DNA of 64,000 nt from Cryoendolithus antarcticus (lineage: Eukaryota > Ascomycota > Dothideomycetes > Cladosporiales > Cladosporiaceae): the NCBI GenBank assembly GCA_002077065.1, contig NAJO01000039.1, forward strand, positions 62,001-126,000. The letters run 5' to 3'. The position numbers were made by a program, and so were the translations under genes. Under the pieces are notes generated by a model. That model was not told the DNA's origin, searched no databases, and worked only from the letters and a program-made list of their open reading frames with translations. This document shows positions 25,105 through 36,171 of this stretch, in pieces. How positions within the stretch are numbered: position 1 is the stretch's first letter; every line of letters starts with the position of its first letter.

Positions 25105-25525
25105 GACAGTGATCTAGGATCTAGGATCGAGGACCTGCTGCAGGGGACGAGTCGAGGATGGAAAGAATGAAGAACATGCGGCAAACCTCACGGAGGACGG
25201 ATGATACTCGTGAGGTCCTATACAGGTCGTTGCACCTTAAGATGCGAAAGACATGCCTCCGAGGAGAGCACTACAGAACAATACAGTGCATTATCGGCAA
25301 TTGTCGGCATTTGCTCTTCCTCGGACTTCATTACCCCGAAGTGACTTCAATACACCCAAGACTCGGGTAGCTGCATCGCCATCCGCCAATGCATCTCGAC
25401 AACGCGGCAGACCTGCCTCCAGCTCTCTCACAGTAAGTCATTTCCTCTCGTCCTTCTTAATGTTCGTCTAGAGAGTCACTGCCCTTCTTCCTCCTCTCCC
25501 AATATTCGTGATCAACACCTCAAAC
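25105..25525. promoter_or_regulatory. Intergenic: RPC2 3' region and promoter of the b2-like gene
   Basis: The 3' flank begins with a doubled GATCTAGGATCTAGGATC. The last 100 bases before the ATG are pyrimidine-rich (CTCTCAC, CCTTCTTCCTCCTCTCCC), a common feature of fungal core promoters. No gene is seen. Confidence 0.4.
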
Positions 25526-27073
25526 ATGCGCACCATCCCCTACGCCGAAGTCCAGCTCCACAAATCCGCCTCCTCCTGCTGGGTAATCCTCTACGACCAA
25601 GTCTGGGACGTCACAGCCTTCCTGCCCTCGCATCCAGGCGGTACAAAGATAATCCTGCAATTAGCAGGTAGCGACGCAACATCCGAGTACGACCCCGTGC
25701 ACCCCGAAGGAACGCTCGAGAGCTCCCTGCCGCCGGAAGCGCTGCTGGGGAAGATAGATTTGGCTACTATGCCGAAAGAGGAGGTAGTAGAGGTGGGGAG
25801 GGAGGTGGTGAAGCAGGCGAAAGCAGAAACGGGGCGCAAGGAAGGGCATCCGCAGGACGACGAATGGAAGCCCGACACGGTCGAACAGTGCTTAAATTTG
25901 GATGACATCGAGCGTCTCGCAACGCGCAAGCTAAGCAAGAAAGCTTGGTCCTACTACTACTCCGCCGGCGACGATCTGCACACCAAATCCCACAACAACA
26001 CAGCCTATCGTCAAATTCTCCTCCGCCCTAGAATTTTCGTCGACTGCACGCTCTGCGATACCTCCATAACCCTCCTCGGAAAGCACAAATTACAAGTCCC
26101 ATTCTTCGTCTCCCCCGCCGCCATGGCGCGTCTCGGACATCCAGATGGAGAGGCAGGAATTGCGCGCGCGGCGGCGAAGTACGGCGCGTTGCAGATCATC
26201 AGCAATAACGCGAGTCAAACGCCGGAGCAGGTTGTCGCCAATGCGGCTGAGGGGCAGATCTTTGGCTGGCAACTTTACGTGCAGACCACGCGCTCGAAAT
26301 CCGAAGCCATGTTGCGACGGATCCACGCCCTGCCAAACGTGAAATTCATATGCCTCACGCTCGATGCGCCAGTGCCGGGGAAACGGGAGCATGATGAGCG
26401 GAGCTCGAATGTCGCGGCCTCCCTCCCCTCCCCTAGCGCGCTGACGAGTACGCCGGATTCCGCTGAATCCCGCGCCGAAGTCGCCTCGGGGGGTGTCGGC
26501 AAGAGCTTGTTCGCAGGCACAGCGCCAGACTTGACCTGGCGCACCACACTGCCCTGGCTAGCGAAACACACGCACCTCCCAATCGTGCTCAAGGGAATCC
26601 AAACACACGAAGACGCTCTTCTCGCCTCGCGCTGCACGCCCCAGGTGCAGGCTATAATCCTGTCCAACCACGGTGGAAGGGCGCTAGACACCGCGCCCCC
26701 CGCGATCCACACGTTGATGGAGATCCGACGCCACTGTCCTGAGGTGCTGAAGATGCCAGGCTTCGAAGTCTGGCTCGACGGCGGCATTAAGCGCGGGACG
26801 GATATCGTGAAAGCCCTTGCGCTCGGGGCCAAAGCCGTTGGGATCGGGAGAGCGGCGTTGTTTGGGTTGGGGGCTGGAGGGCAGGGGGGCGTGGAGAGGG
26901 TGATGGAGATTCTGAGGGGGGAGGTGGAGACTGCTATGAGGCTTTTGGGGTGCGAGAAAGTCGCTGAGCTGAGTCAGCGAAACGTCAATACCAGGGCGCT
27001 GGAGCGGGATATATATCTTGGGGAGGATGGGGGAGGTGAGACGGAGGGGGATAGGATTAGGAGTAGGTTGTAG
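25526..27073 (+). CDS. Flavocytochrome b2-like L-lactate/2-hydroxyacid dehydrogenase
   Basis: A single exon encodes 515 residues from the ATG at 25526. Residues 1-80 form a cytochrome b5 domain with heme ligands H36 (H-P-G-G) and about H59 (D-P-V-H-P). The FMN-dependent alpha-hydroxyacid dehydrogenase barrel follows: Y-Y-Y-S-A-G-D-D near its start, the catalytic region L-T-L-D-A-P-V-P-G-K-R-E, L-S-N-H-G-G-R with active-site His and Arg, and the phosphate-binding G-G-I-K-R-G-T-D / G-I-G-R-A. The family oxidises L-lactate or similar acids and passes electrons via heme to cytochrome c. It lacks the long mitochondrial presequence of yeast Cyb2, so a cytosolic location and a non-lactate substrate are possible. 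The tail (E-D-G-G-G-E-T-E-G-D) is acidic. Confidence 0.88.
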   Translation: MRTIPYAEVQLHKSASSCWVILYDQVWDVTAFLPSHPGGTKIILQLAGSDATSEYDPVHPEGTLESSLPPEALLGKIDLATMPKEEVVEVGREVVKQAKAETGRKEGHPQDDEWKPDTVEQCLNLDDIERLATRKLSKKAWSYYYSAGDDLHTKSHNNTAYRQILLRPRIFVDCTLCDTSITLLGKHKLQVPFFVSPAAMARLGHPDGEAGIARAAAKYGALQIISNNASQTPEQVVANAAEGQIFGWQLYVQTTRSKSEAMLRRIHALPNVKFICLTLDAPVPGKREHDERSSNVAASLPSPSALTSTPDSAESRAEVASGGVGKSLFAGTAPDLTWRTTLPWLAKHTHLPIVLKGIQTHEDALLASRCTPQVQAIILSNHGGRALDTAPPAIHTLMEIRRHCPEVLKMPGFEVWLDGGIKRGTDIVKALALGAKAVGIGRAALFGLGAGGQGGVERVMEILRGEVETAMRLLGCEKVAELSQRNVNTRALERDIYLGEDGGGETEGDRIRSRL

Positions 27074-27185
27074 GATAATGTTCGTGCAATCCGTTGCTGC
27101 GCGCTACACGCCACAGACCACATCACCCTACTGACCTCGCATCGCCTCTCTCCCCCCTCCCTCCCCACAATCAGAGCACCCTATA

Positions 27186-29628
27186 CTAGAAAGCGCTCGC
27201 CCCCATCCCCTCCCTCTCCCCCTCCATCACCACGCCCATCAACCCCTCCTCCGCCAACCCACTCCTCAACTCCGCGCCCCTAGCCTCCCTACCCAACCTC
27301 TCCCAATCCCTCAACCCCCTCCGCTTCCTCTCCTCCTTAGCCTCAATAGCCCGTCTCAATCTCTCAGTCTCCTCGGCCAGCTTATCCAGCCTAGTCCGGT
27401 CGATGAGGGCCGGGGCTTTCAGACCGCCGGGGATTGGCTGGGGGAGGGACGAGAGCGAGGGGTGGATTGAAGGCGTTGCTGGAGGGGGGTCGGGACGTCG
27501 GAAGGAGGTGCTGGGCCGGGAGGGGGTTGTGGCTGAGGTGAGGGTCGAGGAGCGGGGGCCTGTGGGTGTTGCGGTCGAGGTGGACGTAGAGAGGTCTGGG
27601 AGCGGTTGGCTGGAGGTGTTGCTGAAGCGTTGGGTGCGGGGGTAGGTTGTCGCGCTGGAAGTGTTGTTGGGTTGGCGGTAGGGTGTGGGCGGTTGGGAGG
27701 ACTGCTGCTGCTGAGGTGGCTGTGTCGAGAAAGAGCTTCGTGGTCCGGCGGGGGGAGCTTGCTGTTGCTGCGGAGAAGCGTAGTCGGATTCGCGCTCGAA
27801 GTTCTGCCCCCGTCCGTAGCCATCGCCTTGGCCACGTCCAAAGCCTTCACTCTGCCCTCGTCCAAATCCCTCATGTTGCCCACGTCCAAATCCCTCACTC
27901 TGCCCTCGTCCAAATCCCTCGCTCTGCCCACGCCCAAACCCACCTTCCCCTCTCCCAAATCCACCTCCTCTTCCTCTGAACCCACCCGGCCCAGCACCAC
28001 CCCTCCCCCTTGGTGCAAACTCCCCACCAAATCCACCTCTTCCACCAAACTCCCCACCTCCACCTCCATATCCTCCCCTCACACCAAAGTCCCCACCAAA
28101 GCCTCCCCGTCCCCTCGGCGCCCCATATCCACCTCTATCGCCAAACCCGCCCTTCGGCGCATCGCCCCTCGGCCCAGAAGGCGGCGCAGCAGGCGCCCTA
28201 GCATGCGCCCAAACGGATATCGGCGCCGATGCCGGGCCACTAGGCGGAGCCATCGAAGTTGGCGGCGCTGCGCGATGACCTCCAGGACCGGTAGGCGGAG
28301 CACGGACAGGAAGATCGTCGTTGCGGTACGGTTCGCGGGGCGGTGGGACGCGAGGTTCCGGGTCGCGGTAGGTGGTACGGTCATCTGCGTAAGTGCCTGG
28401 TCCTCTCGATGAGGGAGGTGGCGGAGAAGCTTCGCGGCGAGGGCGAGCTGGTTCAGGGGAGCGAAGACCGCGGTTATAGGGTTCACGGGCATCGTAGGGG
28501 TCGCGTTGCGCAGGTCTCGCAGCAGCGCGATCATCAGTGGCTGGCTGTAAACCGAGTCTACTCGGGTGAACAGGCGGCGATGAGCGACGAGACGTAGCTA
28601 CGGAGTCGCGACCACGGTCATCGTAGTCATCATACGCTTGTCTTTCAGCAGCTCTTGTGGGTGGCGAAGGGGAGCGCGCAGCAGGTCGACGCCAGTCATT
28701 AGCTCGCGGGTCTATGCTCTCGTTACGACGCACAGGCGAGCGGGAGTCGGCGCGGCGGTAGCCTCGAGTCACGCCTCTGACGGGTGGTGTGCGTTCGCGA
28801 GGGTACTCCGCGCGGCGAGAGGGACTCTCTGCGCGTGAGGGCGGGTAGTCGTCGTAGCGATCGCGAGGCTGTGGGCTCGCGAGTCGCTCGCGCTTGGCTG
28901 GTGGGGGTGGGGTCCTACGTCCGCGGCTATTGATCGGCGAAGGCTCTCTCGCTCGCTTTAGCGGCAGAGGCGATCTCTCGCGCTCACGGTAGCGTGGTGG
29001 TGAGCGGGCAGGGTATGCGCGATCGTCTCTGAAGTCGCGCTCATCGCGTGCAGCAGGTCTCTCATCGCGGAAGTCTCTACCTCGACGATAATCCCTCTCC
29101 GCCTCCCTCTCCGGCTCTCGTCTAAACAGATCATCTCTCGGCAGCTCTTCACGCCTCACTTCCTCCCTCCGCGCCGGCACTCTATAGCTATCTCCATCTC
29201 TTATTTCCGCCGGTCTCACCCCGAGATCCCTGCCATCTCTGAACCTATCAATGCGATCGGGGGAGCGTCGTCGATACGAGTCAATCGCTCCTCTAGGCGG
29301 TGGACTGCGGCTTCGTGCTCTTCCAGGCGGTACATACGCTCGTCGCGGAGGTGATCTCGCAGTCCTATACGAGTCGATGCGCGGTGAGCGAGCGCCGCCG
29401 GGTCGGTAGGATTGGCCGCGACTGCTGCCGTAGCGGTCTTCAGGGGGGATGTCGAGGGGTCTGTCGGGTCTGATACGTTAGTCACGTTCCTGAGCATGCA
29501 CCTACGCGCGGCCCTTGGTGATCTCGTATTACAATGCTGCCGAGTCGAGTTTTGTATGACTTCCGCTGCCATACCGGTTTCATCAAGCACATGTTGACTT
29601 ACCTCCGGTCGTCTCTGGCGCGATCCAT
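27186..29628 (-). CDS. RS/RGG-rich low-complexity protein, probably RNA-associated
   Basis: Exon 29628-29603 (26 nt) joins exon 29469-27186 through an intron with GTAAGT and CTAACGTATCAG, giving about 769 residues. The N-terminal half is packed with Arg-Ser, Arg-Glu/Asp and Arg-Pro dipeptides (R-S-P, S-P-R, R-D-R). The middle is an RGG/FGG domain with a tandem eight-residue repeat G-F-G-R-G-Q-S-E. It is followed by a Pro/Gln/Ser-rich region. The last ~80 residues form a charged helix (L-I-D-R-T-R-L-D-K-L-A-E-E-T-E-R-L-R-R) that may be the conserved functional part. No RRM or other fold is visible. RS and RGG regions in known proteins bind RNA or drive condensates, so a nuclear RNA-processing role is inferred only. 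The start relies on the short first exon. It converges on the b2-like gene with 112 bases between stops. Confidence 0.7.
27802..27940 (-). repeat. 24-bp minisatellite coding for G-F-G-R-G-Q-(S/H)-E
   Basis: Inside the RS/RGG gene, about five to six near-identical 24-base units follow each other (CCAAATCCCTC then (A/G)CTCTGCCC(T/A)CG on the plus strand). The unit keeps the frame, so copy number can change without disrupting the protein. Confidence 0.75.
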
Positions 29629-30204
29629 GGCAATGCTGTGTCCAAGGGCTAGACTCAATGCCGAGGACCTATGCTACGATACGTGCTCGATTAGAGCGAT
29701 GTCGAACAAAGGCTAGAGTATGCGTGGTGATTGTCAATCGATGCTGTCCATTCGATCGTTCATCTCGAACTTTGAAGCTCGCGCGTTTGCCGAGTCTTGG
29801 CAATTGGAGTGCAAGATCACGTGCCTTCTTTCGAACATGTATGGCGAGCTCTCGACGGGTGAGCTCAGGTCGGACTCAGGCCCTTGAGGTCGAATGGACG
29901 ATCGAGGAGGCGATGGAGTCGTAATCGGGCCACAGTCGTCGGCATAGGTGAGGAAGTCAATCGAGAGCACATCCTTTCATTCTCGCCTACACCAGCGCTC
30001 TCCTCATACCAGTGCCATGTACCCTGACCTGCTCAGTGCCTTTTCACGCCTCCCGAGATAGTAATCTGCTGTGTGCACACAATGCTCTTCCTGCATCTCT
30101 CACACATACTGTACAGCCCCGCCACCTCTTGACCATGCATAGACATCCGAACTCCTCGCTAAGCAACGAATACACCCAATGCACACCTCTTTCCCTCCTC
30201 GTCA
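29629..30204. other. Intergenic between SF3B2 3' end and RS/RGG 5' end
   Basis: Both flanking genes lie on the minus strand. The stretch includes the upstream region of the RS/RGG gene and a CT-rich 3' flank of SF3B2. No gene is seen. Confidence 0.5.
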
Positions 30205-32040
30205 CTACCTCTTCTCCCTCCTCTCCCTATCCTTCCTCAGCCTCTTCGCCCCCTCCTCCGCAACCATCTGTGACACATCCTCCCTCTCCACCCCGCCACT
30301 CCCACCCTGCCACCCACCACCCCCCTCCCGCTCCCTCTGTGCCTCATACCGCCGCTTCAACTCCTCCTTTCCACCCACCTCAAGCGCCTCAGGATCAACA
30401 CTAACCTCCACATCCCCCCTCCTCTTCTTGCCGCCCCTCTCTTCACTGCCTAGCAATGGGACGTCTGGAGCCGGGCGCTTAGTGCCAGAGAGATCGTAAG
30501 CGCGCTCGCCGCCGAAGAAACCTTCGGCGCGGATGGATTTCTCGCCTATGACTTGGCCGGCGGAGCGGGGATGAGAGGACTCTTCGGTGTCGGTGCCGCG
30601 GCGTTGTTTGCGCAGGTTGAATTCGCCGGCTATACTCTGCGTGCCTAGATCCGTGGGAACGGAGCTGTAGATTCCACCTGGCGTTTCAGTCCCAGCGAAA
30701 GGCGTTGCGACTCCGGCTCCACGCGCAGCTGAAGGGTCGTCTTTATCCTCTTCCTCCTCGTCATCTGACTCTTCCTCCTCTTCTTCCTCCTCTTCATCGT
30801 CCTGCGGCGGCTGCAGCTCGCCCCAGACTGTCTTGTCGACTGGCGGCTCGGCTTTCGTCTGCGCGGCAGCGGCTTCGGTCGCTGCGTCACCGTAGCCGTG
30901 AACGTCGCCACCCCAGAGCGGCGCGCCTTTGTCGTCTACGGGCGCTTTGCCGTAGCCACCTGGGTGGAACCCCCAAGATGCTCCAGGTGGAGGCGGCGCG
31001 TTGAGTCCAGGGATCTTCATCGCAGGGTACGAAGGCGGTGGTCCGAAACGCTGCTGATTGATGAGCCACGGCGGCGGCGCACCAGGCGGCATATTCAACG
31101 CCTCCTTCAACTCCTCGCTCAGCTCTCCAGGCCTCAAATGCCGCAAGTTCGTCTCATACTCTTTCCCCTCATAGTACACCTCGCCATACCGCGTGAGATG
31201 CGGCTTTGTCTGGCGCCGGAAGAAAGCCTCGTACAACTTCTGATAATCAATATCCAGCTTGCCCATCTTCGGCTGCACGCGCTCTCGCTGTTTTTGCTTC
31301 AAGCTCGCCTCTGCCTGTTTCTCCAGCACCGCATCACGCATATCCGATATCCCCGTCTCCGCGATAAACTTCGGCAGCGCGAATCCAGCTTTCTCTACTC
31401 CGCGCTTCGAGCTCAGATACTCCCTCTTCAGCGACCAATGGCCTGGCACAGGCACCACGTTCCTCGAGCTCTTGATATTCACCAGTAGCTTCGGATCGCT
31501 GGCTGAGGTATCCGTCCACTCCACGATCTCGGGCTTTTGCACGATGGCTTTCAACTCAGCAATACTGAGTTTGTTGGCCTGTTTGCGCGCCTTTTTCGAC
31601 AGCTTGGCCACTGTCTCCTCTTCTTCGTCCTCACCCTGGATGTTCTCGTCGTCATCGCCAAAGACTTTGGGCTGCTCTATCTCTTTCACGGCGGGCGCCT
31701 CTTCCTCATCTCGCTGTTGAAACTTCGTGAAGACACTGGCGAATTGCTCGTATAGCGGATCGTCGGGTGAGAGCTCGGGGTCAGCGATGACCACGTCATC
31801 TTGAGCGAATGTATCGGTTGCTGTCGTTGTGGGCTTCACGGCTCCATTCGGCTGTGCGTCTTCAAGTGGTGGGCTGGCATCTGTCGCGGATGTTTCGGGT
31901 GCCTTGGTTGCAATCAGTGGCTGAGATTCGCTGTGCGATAGGATGTGTCTTACCTCGTGCTTCTGCTGCTTTTTCCGCGCTCGTCGCTGTTCATTTTTGG
32001 TTGGCTTGCGCGCCTTGTTATCGGCGACAACGCCGGGCAT
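30205..32040 (-). CDS. CUS1: Splicing factor 3B subunit 2 (SF3b145/Cus1)
   Basis: A single exon encodes 611 residues. After a basic N-terminus and an acidic region (about 85-145), a DUF382 domain spans about residues 160-290 (W-T-D-T-S-A-S-D-P-K-L-L-V-N, then R-N-V-V-P-V-P-G-H-W-S-L-K-R-E-Y-L and L-Y-E-A-F-F-R-R-Q-T-K-P). The PSP proline-rich domain follows at about 300-350 (L-R-P-G-E-L-S-E-E-L-K-E-A-L and P-P-P-W-L). The C-terminal part has an acidic run of E/D near residue 400 and a basic end. In the SF3b complex of the U2 snRNP this subunit helps anchor U2 at the branch site. Domain order matches human SF3B2 and yeast Cus1; it is a nuclear spliceosome component. Confidence 0.95.
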   Translation of the reverse strand: MPGVVADNKARKPTKNEQRRARKKQQKHEVRHILSHSESQPLIATKAPETSATDASPPLEDAQPNGAVKPTTTATDTFAQDDVVIADPELSPDDPLYEQFASVFTKFQQRDEEEAPAVKEIEQPKVFGDDDENIQGEDEEEETVAKLSKKARKQANKLSIAELKAIVQKPEIVEWTDTSASDPKLLVNIKSSRNVVPVPGHWSLKREYLSSKRGVEKAGFALPKFIAETGISDMRDAVLEKQAEASLKQKQRERVQPKMGKLDIDYQKLYEAFFRRQTKPHLTRYGEVYYEGKEYETNLRHLRPGELSEELKEALNMPPGAPPPWLINQQRFGPPPSYPAMKIPGLNAPPPPGASWGFHPGGYGKAPVDDKGAPLWGGDVHGYGDAATEAAAAQTKAEPPVDKTVWGELQPPQDDEEEEEEEEESDDEEEEDKDDPSAARGAGVATPFAGTETPGGIYSSVPTDLGTQSIAGEFNLRKQRRGTDTEESSHPRSAGQVIGEKSIRAEGFFGGERAYDLSGTKRPAPDVPLLGSEERGGKKRRGDVEVSVDPEALEVGGKEELKRRYEAQREREGGGGWQGGSGGVEREDVSQMVAEEGAKRLRKDRERREKR

Positions 32041-32420
32041 GTTGCCTCAGCTATGAAGTGCAGTCAAGTTCCCCAGCTATCGAGCAGAGGAGAGTGCTCG
32101 AGAAAAGCACAGAGTTGTTGCAGTGTATGGAGCGCATGAAAGTAGGGATATAATGTCAAAGCATATGTAAGTGGGAGCAAAGAGGTTGTTCGCATAAGGC
32201 TGCAATAGTAGATGCCTGAGGGTGTCAAGCTTGGCGCATGAGCTGCTAGTATTAATGATGGGACAGCAAAGGTCTTAGTATGTCCTGTGGGCTTGAGAAT
32301 GAATGTGACATTAACGCTACGACAGAAGTGGCTATTCTCAAGTTCCACGCTGGGCCATCAAAGGACCCACTCAGCTTCTCGCCATCCCACTCACACAGCC
32401 CACTCCGCCATCCAGCCCCA
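32041..32420. other. Intergenic between SF3B2 promoter and arylsulfotransferase 3' end
   Basis: This short stretch carries the SF3B2 promoter and the 3' flank of the next minus-strand gene. Nothing else is recognised. Confidence 0.5.
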
Positions 32421-34121
32421 TCAGGTCGGCTTAGGCGTCGCCGCCGCAGTCGTCGCCGGGGGAGTCGACAACGTCGAAGACGATGTAGGAGCTGTCCAAG
32501 CTGGGCCAATCGGACATCCCGTCGAATCACACGCCCCACCCAGCGCCGGACTGGGCACATACGTATCCGAATTCGCACTACTCCTCAGTGGAACGCCAGA
32601 CTGATCCAGGGCATCAACGCGCCACCATCGAGAGTATCTCGGCGCCGTCCACATAGTCTCAAACCCATTCTTCTTGGTGGTGCCGACCTTGGTGTAATTC
32701 CCGAATTTGTCATCCGCGGCGTAAAAGGTCCATTGTGCGACGGTCGTCGCGCCGTTCCAGGATACGTGAATTGTATTGGCGGATCCGACTTCCTGAGCGT
32801 ACACGTAGACTGCTGGAACGGTGTTGGCTGGCGTGGAGGTCCAATCGTACGAGAAAGTGCGATAGCACATCGTCTTACCGACGGAGTCAGCACCGGTGGT
32901 CCACGTTGCCGCGTAGTTGACTTCGAAGTAGCCCTTGGAATTGATAAACTGCTCGCCGAAGGCCTGACTACTGCCGTACCCGAAGAAGTAGTTACCGTTT
33001 GGGAGTGCCTGGAAGTTACCTTGTGAGACGGATTGCCCGACGTTACTTGCTGTGGGCAGGGATCGTAGACGCAAGACAGCTTTGCCAGTCTTGTGATTGA
33101 GGTCGATGATCATGCCGGTGGAAATGAGGTCTGTCTGGTTTACACCATTGTTGGCGTTGTCGAATAGAGATATAGTCGTGGTGTCGGTATCCTCGCGGAC
33201 CCAACGCGCGTCGTGCTGCGAGGAAAAGTTGAAGCCCTGGCAGGCAAAGTCGCTTGGAGAAGTCGGCATAGTGCCGGGACATACCAGACGCCAGACAATC
33301 TCATGAGAAGTGGAGTTGATGGCGTATACTGCATTTGTGTGCCGGGCCGAGATGAGGTACATATTGCTCTTGATCGACTTATCGATACTGTTGATGTGGA
33401 AGTAGTCGAACGGGGAGTGTCCCGAGTAGCCATCTCCGACTTGGCCGAAGGAGCGCGGGTAGACTCTTGTGTGGTTCACAGGGACATGGTCAGAGGCATA
33501 CCATTCAAACAATACTTGTCCGGTTTTGATATCGATCTCCTGGAACATGCTGTCCATCAAGAAGCCTTGCTGCATTGTCACGCCGTGCGGCATGCCAGTC
33601 ATATCGTAGGCTATACTTCTGTACGAAGACAAGACCGCAGCATTGCCACCAGCCAGGACCTGAAATTCGTGTTGATCGGCATAATTGCCTGGGCCGCCGG
33701 TCTGCACGGAGGTTACGATGCGGTAGTTCGCATCGAGGATCATTGCTGTGCCGATCGCGTAACCCTGGTGACCAAGTCCCCCGGTGATACAGAGGTGTGG
33801 ACTGCCATTGTACAGGCATACATGAAAGTTGTACGCATCGGCTCCGCCCACGACTCCGGCGCCGTCCCAGACCAGGTTGCCAGCTTTGTCGTATATGTAT
33901 GGGCCATTGCCATCGGTCCCAGTGGGCGCGATGAACACATAACCAGAACTTGGGTTCTTGTTGATCGTAACGTTGATGGTTGGAGCGAATGAGAGAGGGC
34001 GCTACATTTGTCAGCTGTCATATGATGCTGAATGTATGCGTGGGTAGCTTACGGTCAAGAATGGTGTGGAAGGAAGTACGAGGAGCGCTGCAAGGGCAGC
34101 ATACCATAGTAGCGAGCGCAT
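32421..34121 (-). CDS. Secreted arylsulfotransferase-family protein
   Basis: Exons 34121-34053 and 34001-32421 join in phase 0 to 549 residues; the 51-bp intron has GTAAGC, a GCTGAC branch and ATGTAG. Exon 1 encodes only the signal peptide (M-R-S-L-L-W-Y-A-A-L-A-A-L-L-V-L-P). The mature protein is a beta-propeller-like Arylsulfotran_2 domain: G-P-Y-I-Y-D-K-A-G-N-L-V-W-D, then Q-E-I-D-I-K-T-G-Q-V-L-F-E-W, H-I-N-S-I-D-K, S-A-R-H-T-N-A-V-Y-A-I and F-S-S-Q-H-D-A-R-W. The tail beyond about residue 520 is Ser/Thr/Pro-rich, as in cell-wall or secreted proteins. Several N-x-S/T sites are present. In bacteria such enzymes move sulfate between phenols; the fungal family members are mostly uncharacterised, so the substrate is unknown. 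Confidence 0.85.
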
Positions 34122-35375
34122 AGCGAGGAACACTGCTGTCAACGTAATGGCGGAGCACCTATCAGTCGCTGAGAGTAGGGATAAGTGGCAGGTGTAGAAG
34201 AGAGTACTGGTACTCGCCGTTGTCCTGTCAGCTCCTCCATACCTGCTTGCTACATTGCCACGCGTTGCCAGCAGCGCTGCCATGAGATCGTGAGACCAGA
34301 TCTCGTGCAGTCAAGCGGACTCAACATCGTGGTGCGCGTCGTGAACACTCCGAGGTCTTTGCCACGCGCTATAGCACGCTGCTCTTCAAATACTCTTCTC
34401 CCCTCCGTGACCCTATGCCAATGATGGGAGTATGTCGACGACAGAAGCAGTTTGTCATTTGCCCCAAGCATGAAGGCTCCGTCAAGGTACTGTGCAGGTA
34501 ACAAGATCATCATAAGGTAGCAATCTCAAGATTGACATCTTTCTCGATGATGTGGTGAGAGCCGACTGGCGGTGTCGATGACAGCAATATGCAACACTCG
34601 AGGCTAGAGATTGCGAAGGTCTGGAAAACTGGACCTGACCCCACGGCCGATTCAATGATGATGAGCCATACTCCAGGATACTTATCGCGGCACAGCAATT
34701 ATGAGGGCGCCTCGTTTCAAGTCCGGGCGTGCAGCGCTTCGTGGTAGGCATGCCACGCCGGCGGCTGGCTCGTGCCCAAGGTGTGTTTGTCACACGGATC
34801 AGAGCTGCCAACACAGTCGCGCAGCACCAGGTGTGGAGTCTGTGCTGTTTCCAAGCTATAATGTATATATGTAGAGATTGGTAGACGATGGCAGGCGCGC
34901 CCAAGATGAGGTTGCTCATTGTCAGAGGCCCGTGCGCCCTGCATGATCATGTAGAAGTATGGAAAGGGAAAAAATTGGGTTGACTCGATAATATGTGTGC
35001 ACAGCTGCTGCGATAGCAACTTGATGCAGACTTCATACAGCAAGCTACCGCTCACAATGAGTACTACAGTGCCGCAATGACGTCCCGCCCGTTGTCCTAC
35101 ACAGCAACAACAAGCAGCGAACGCCACCACATAGAATCACACTCTTCTGCTCAGCAGACCCGATAGAACGACCTTGACCGACTAACGCATAAAGCCATCC
35201 TTTGATCTCTCTCACTCCTCCTCAGGAAGCCCGCCTTCCCTGCAAACACACTCTGTTGACCCGATGTCGCCGTGCGGGTCAAGGTCGTCGTATCCAGTTC
35301 CGTCATGCTGTCGTTTGTTGCAAAAGGTGATGAGGGTTTTGATGCATGGTCGTGAGGTCGTGATTGCTTGTGCGC
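34122..35375. other. Intergenic stretch of about 1.25 kb
   Basis: It includes the promoter of the arylsulfotransferase gene and the 3' flank of the zinc-knuckle gene. A 145-codon minus-strand frame (34482-34919) lacks domains or splice context and was not called. No RNA gene or repeat was recognised. Confidence 0.5.
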
Positions 35376-36171
35376 TCAGTTGGGGCACGAAGCCTGCACG
35401 TGGCCGGGCTGCTTGCAGCGGTAGCAGACGCGCTCGTTGGTGCTCTCGGAGGGGCAGTCACGGGACAAGTGACCAGTCTCGCCACCTGGAATGTGTTGTT
35501 AGTGTTGATCGGCATCGAATAGAATTAATGACAGGAACTCACAGTTGTAGGATTTCTGACCCTGAGTGCAGTCACGGCTCATGTGGCCGAACCCACCACA
35601 GGAGTAGCAAGTCTGGCCACCCTGCTGCTGGCCGCCGTAGCCACCACGACCACCACCGTAGCCGCCCTGCTGACCACCATATCCGCCACGTCCACCACCG
35701 TAGCCGCCCTGCTGCTGGCCGCCGAAGCCACCACCCTGCTGGGGGCAGCTACGAGCGATGTGGCCAACCTGACCGCACTTGTAACACTCTTGTCCACCAC
35801 CACCGGCGGCACCGCCGCCGAAGCCGCCACGCCCGCCACCAGCACCGCCGGAGGGAGCAGTTGGGCACTCGCGAGAGATGTGGCCGGTGTCGCCGCAATT
35901 GTAGCAAGCCTTGTCCTTAGCAGGCTCGGTGCACTCGCGGGACAGATGGCCCTGATTGCCGCAGTTGTAGCATGTTGGGGTACCCTTGCTGGGGCACTCT
36001 CTCGCCTGATGAGATGGGTCGCCGCCTGTAAATTTCATGTCAGCGTTCATTCATATGATATGTTTTGACTGTTCTGCGCAGCGCCAAATTGCGCAAACCT
36101 GTGCTGAGGGAAGGCTTACAGTTGTAGCACGCACGCCCGCCAGCACCGCCGCTCTGAGCACCGTAATCCAT
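35376..36171 (-). CDS. GIS2: CCHC zinc-knuckle nucleic-acid-binding protein, CNBP/Gis2/Byr3-like
   Basis: Exons 36171-36120, 36025-35543 and 35485-35376 give 214 residues. Both introns interrupt a knuckle after the T of its second Cys codon (TAC AAC T|GT). Seven C-x2-C-x4-H-x4-C knuckles are laid out through the protein. Between knuckles 3 and 5 are two Gly-rich RGG-like stretches (G-G-Y-G-G-G-R-G). Knuckle 6 reads S-Y-N-C-G-E-T-G-H, so its first Cys is replaced by Ser (TCC). Proteins of this family bind single-stranded DNA and RNA and associate with translating ribosomes and stress granules. The final knuckle and stop come only from exon 3. Confidence 0.93.

Noticed and set aside
27606..28412. 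268-codon plus-strand reading frame
   Set aside because: It is a shadow of the RGG/minisatellite region on the other strand, with low-complexity sequence.
35264..35920. 218-codon plus-strand frame
   Set aside because: Antisense of the CCHC zinc-knuckle gene; the His/Arg/Ser richness is a by-product.
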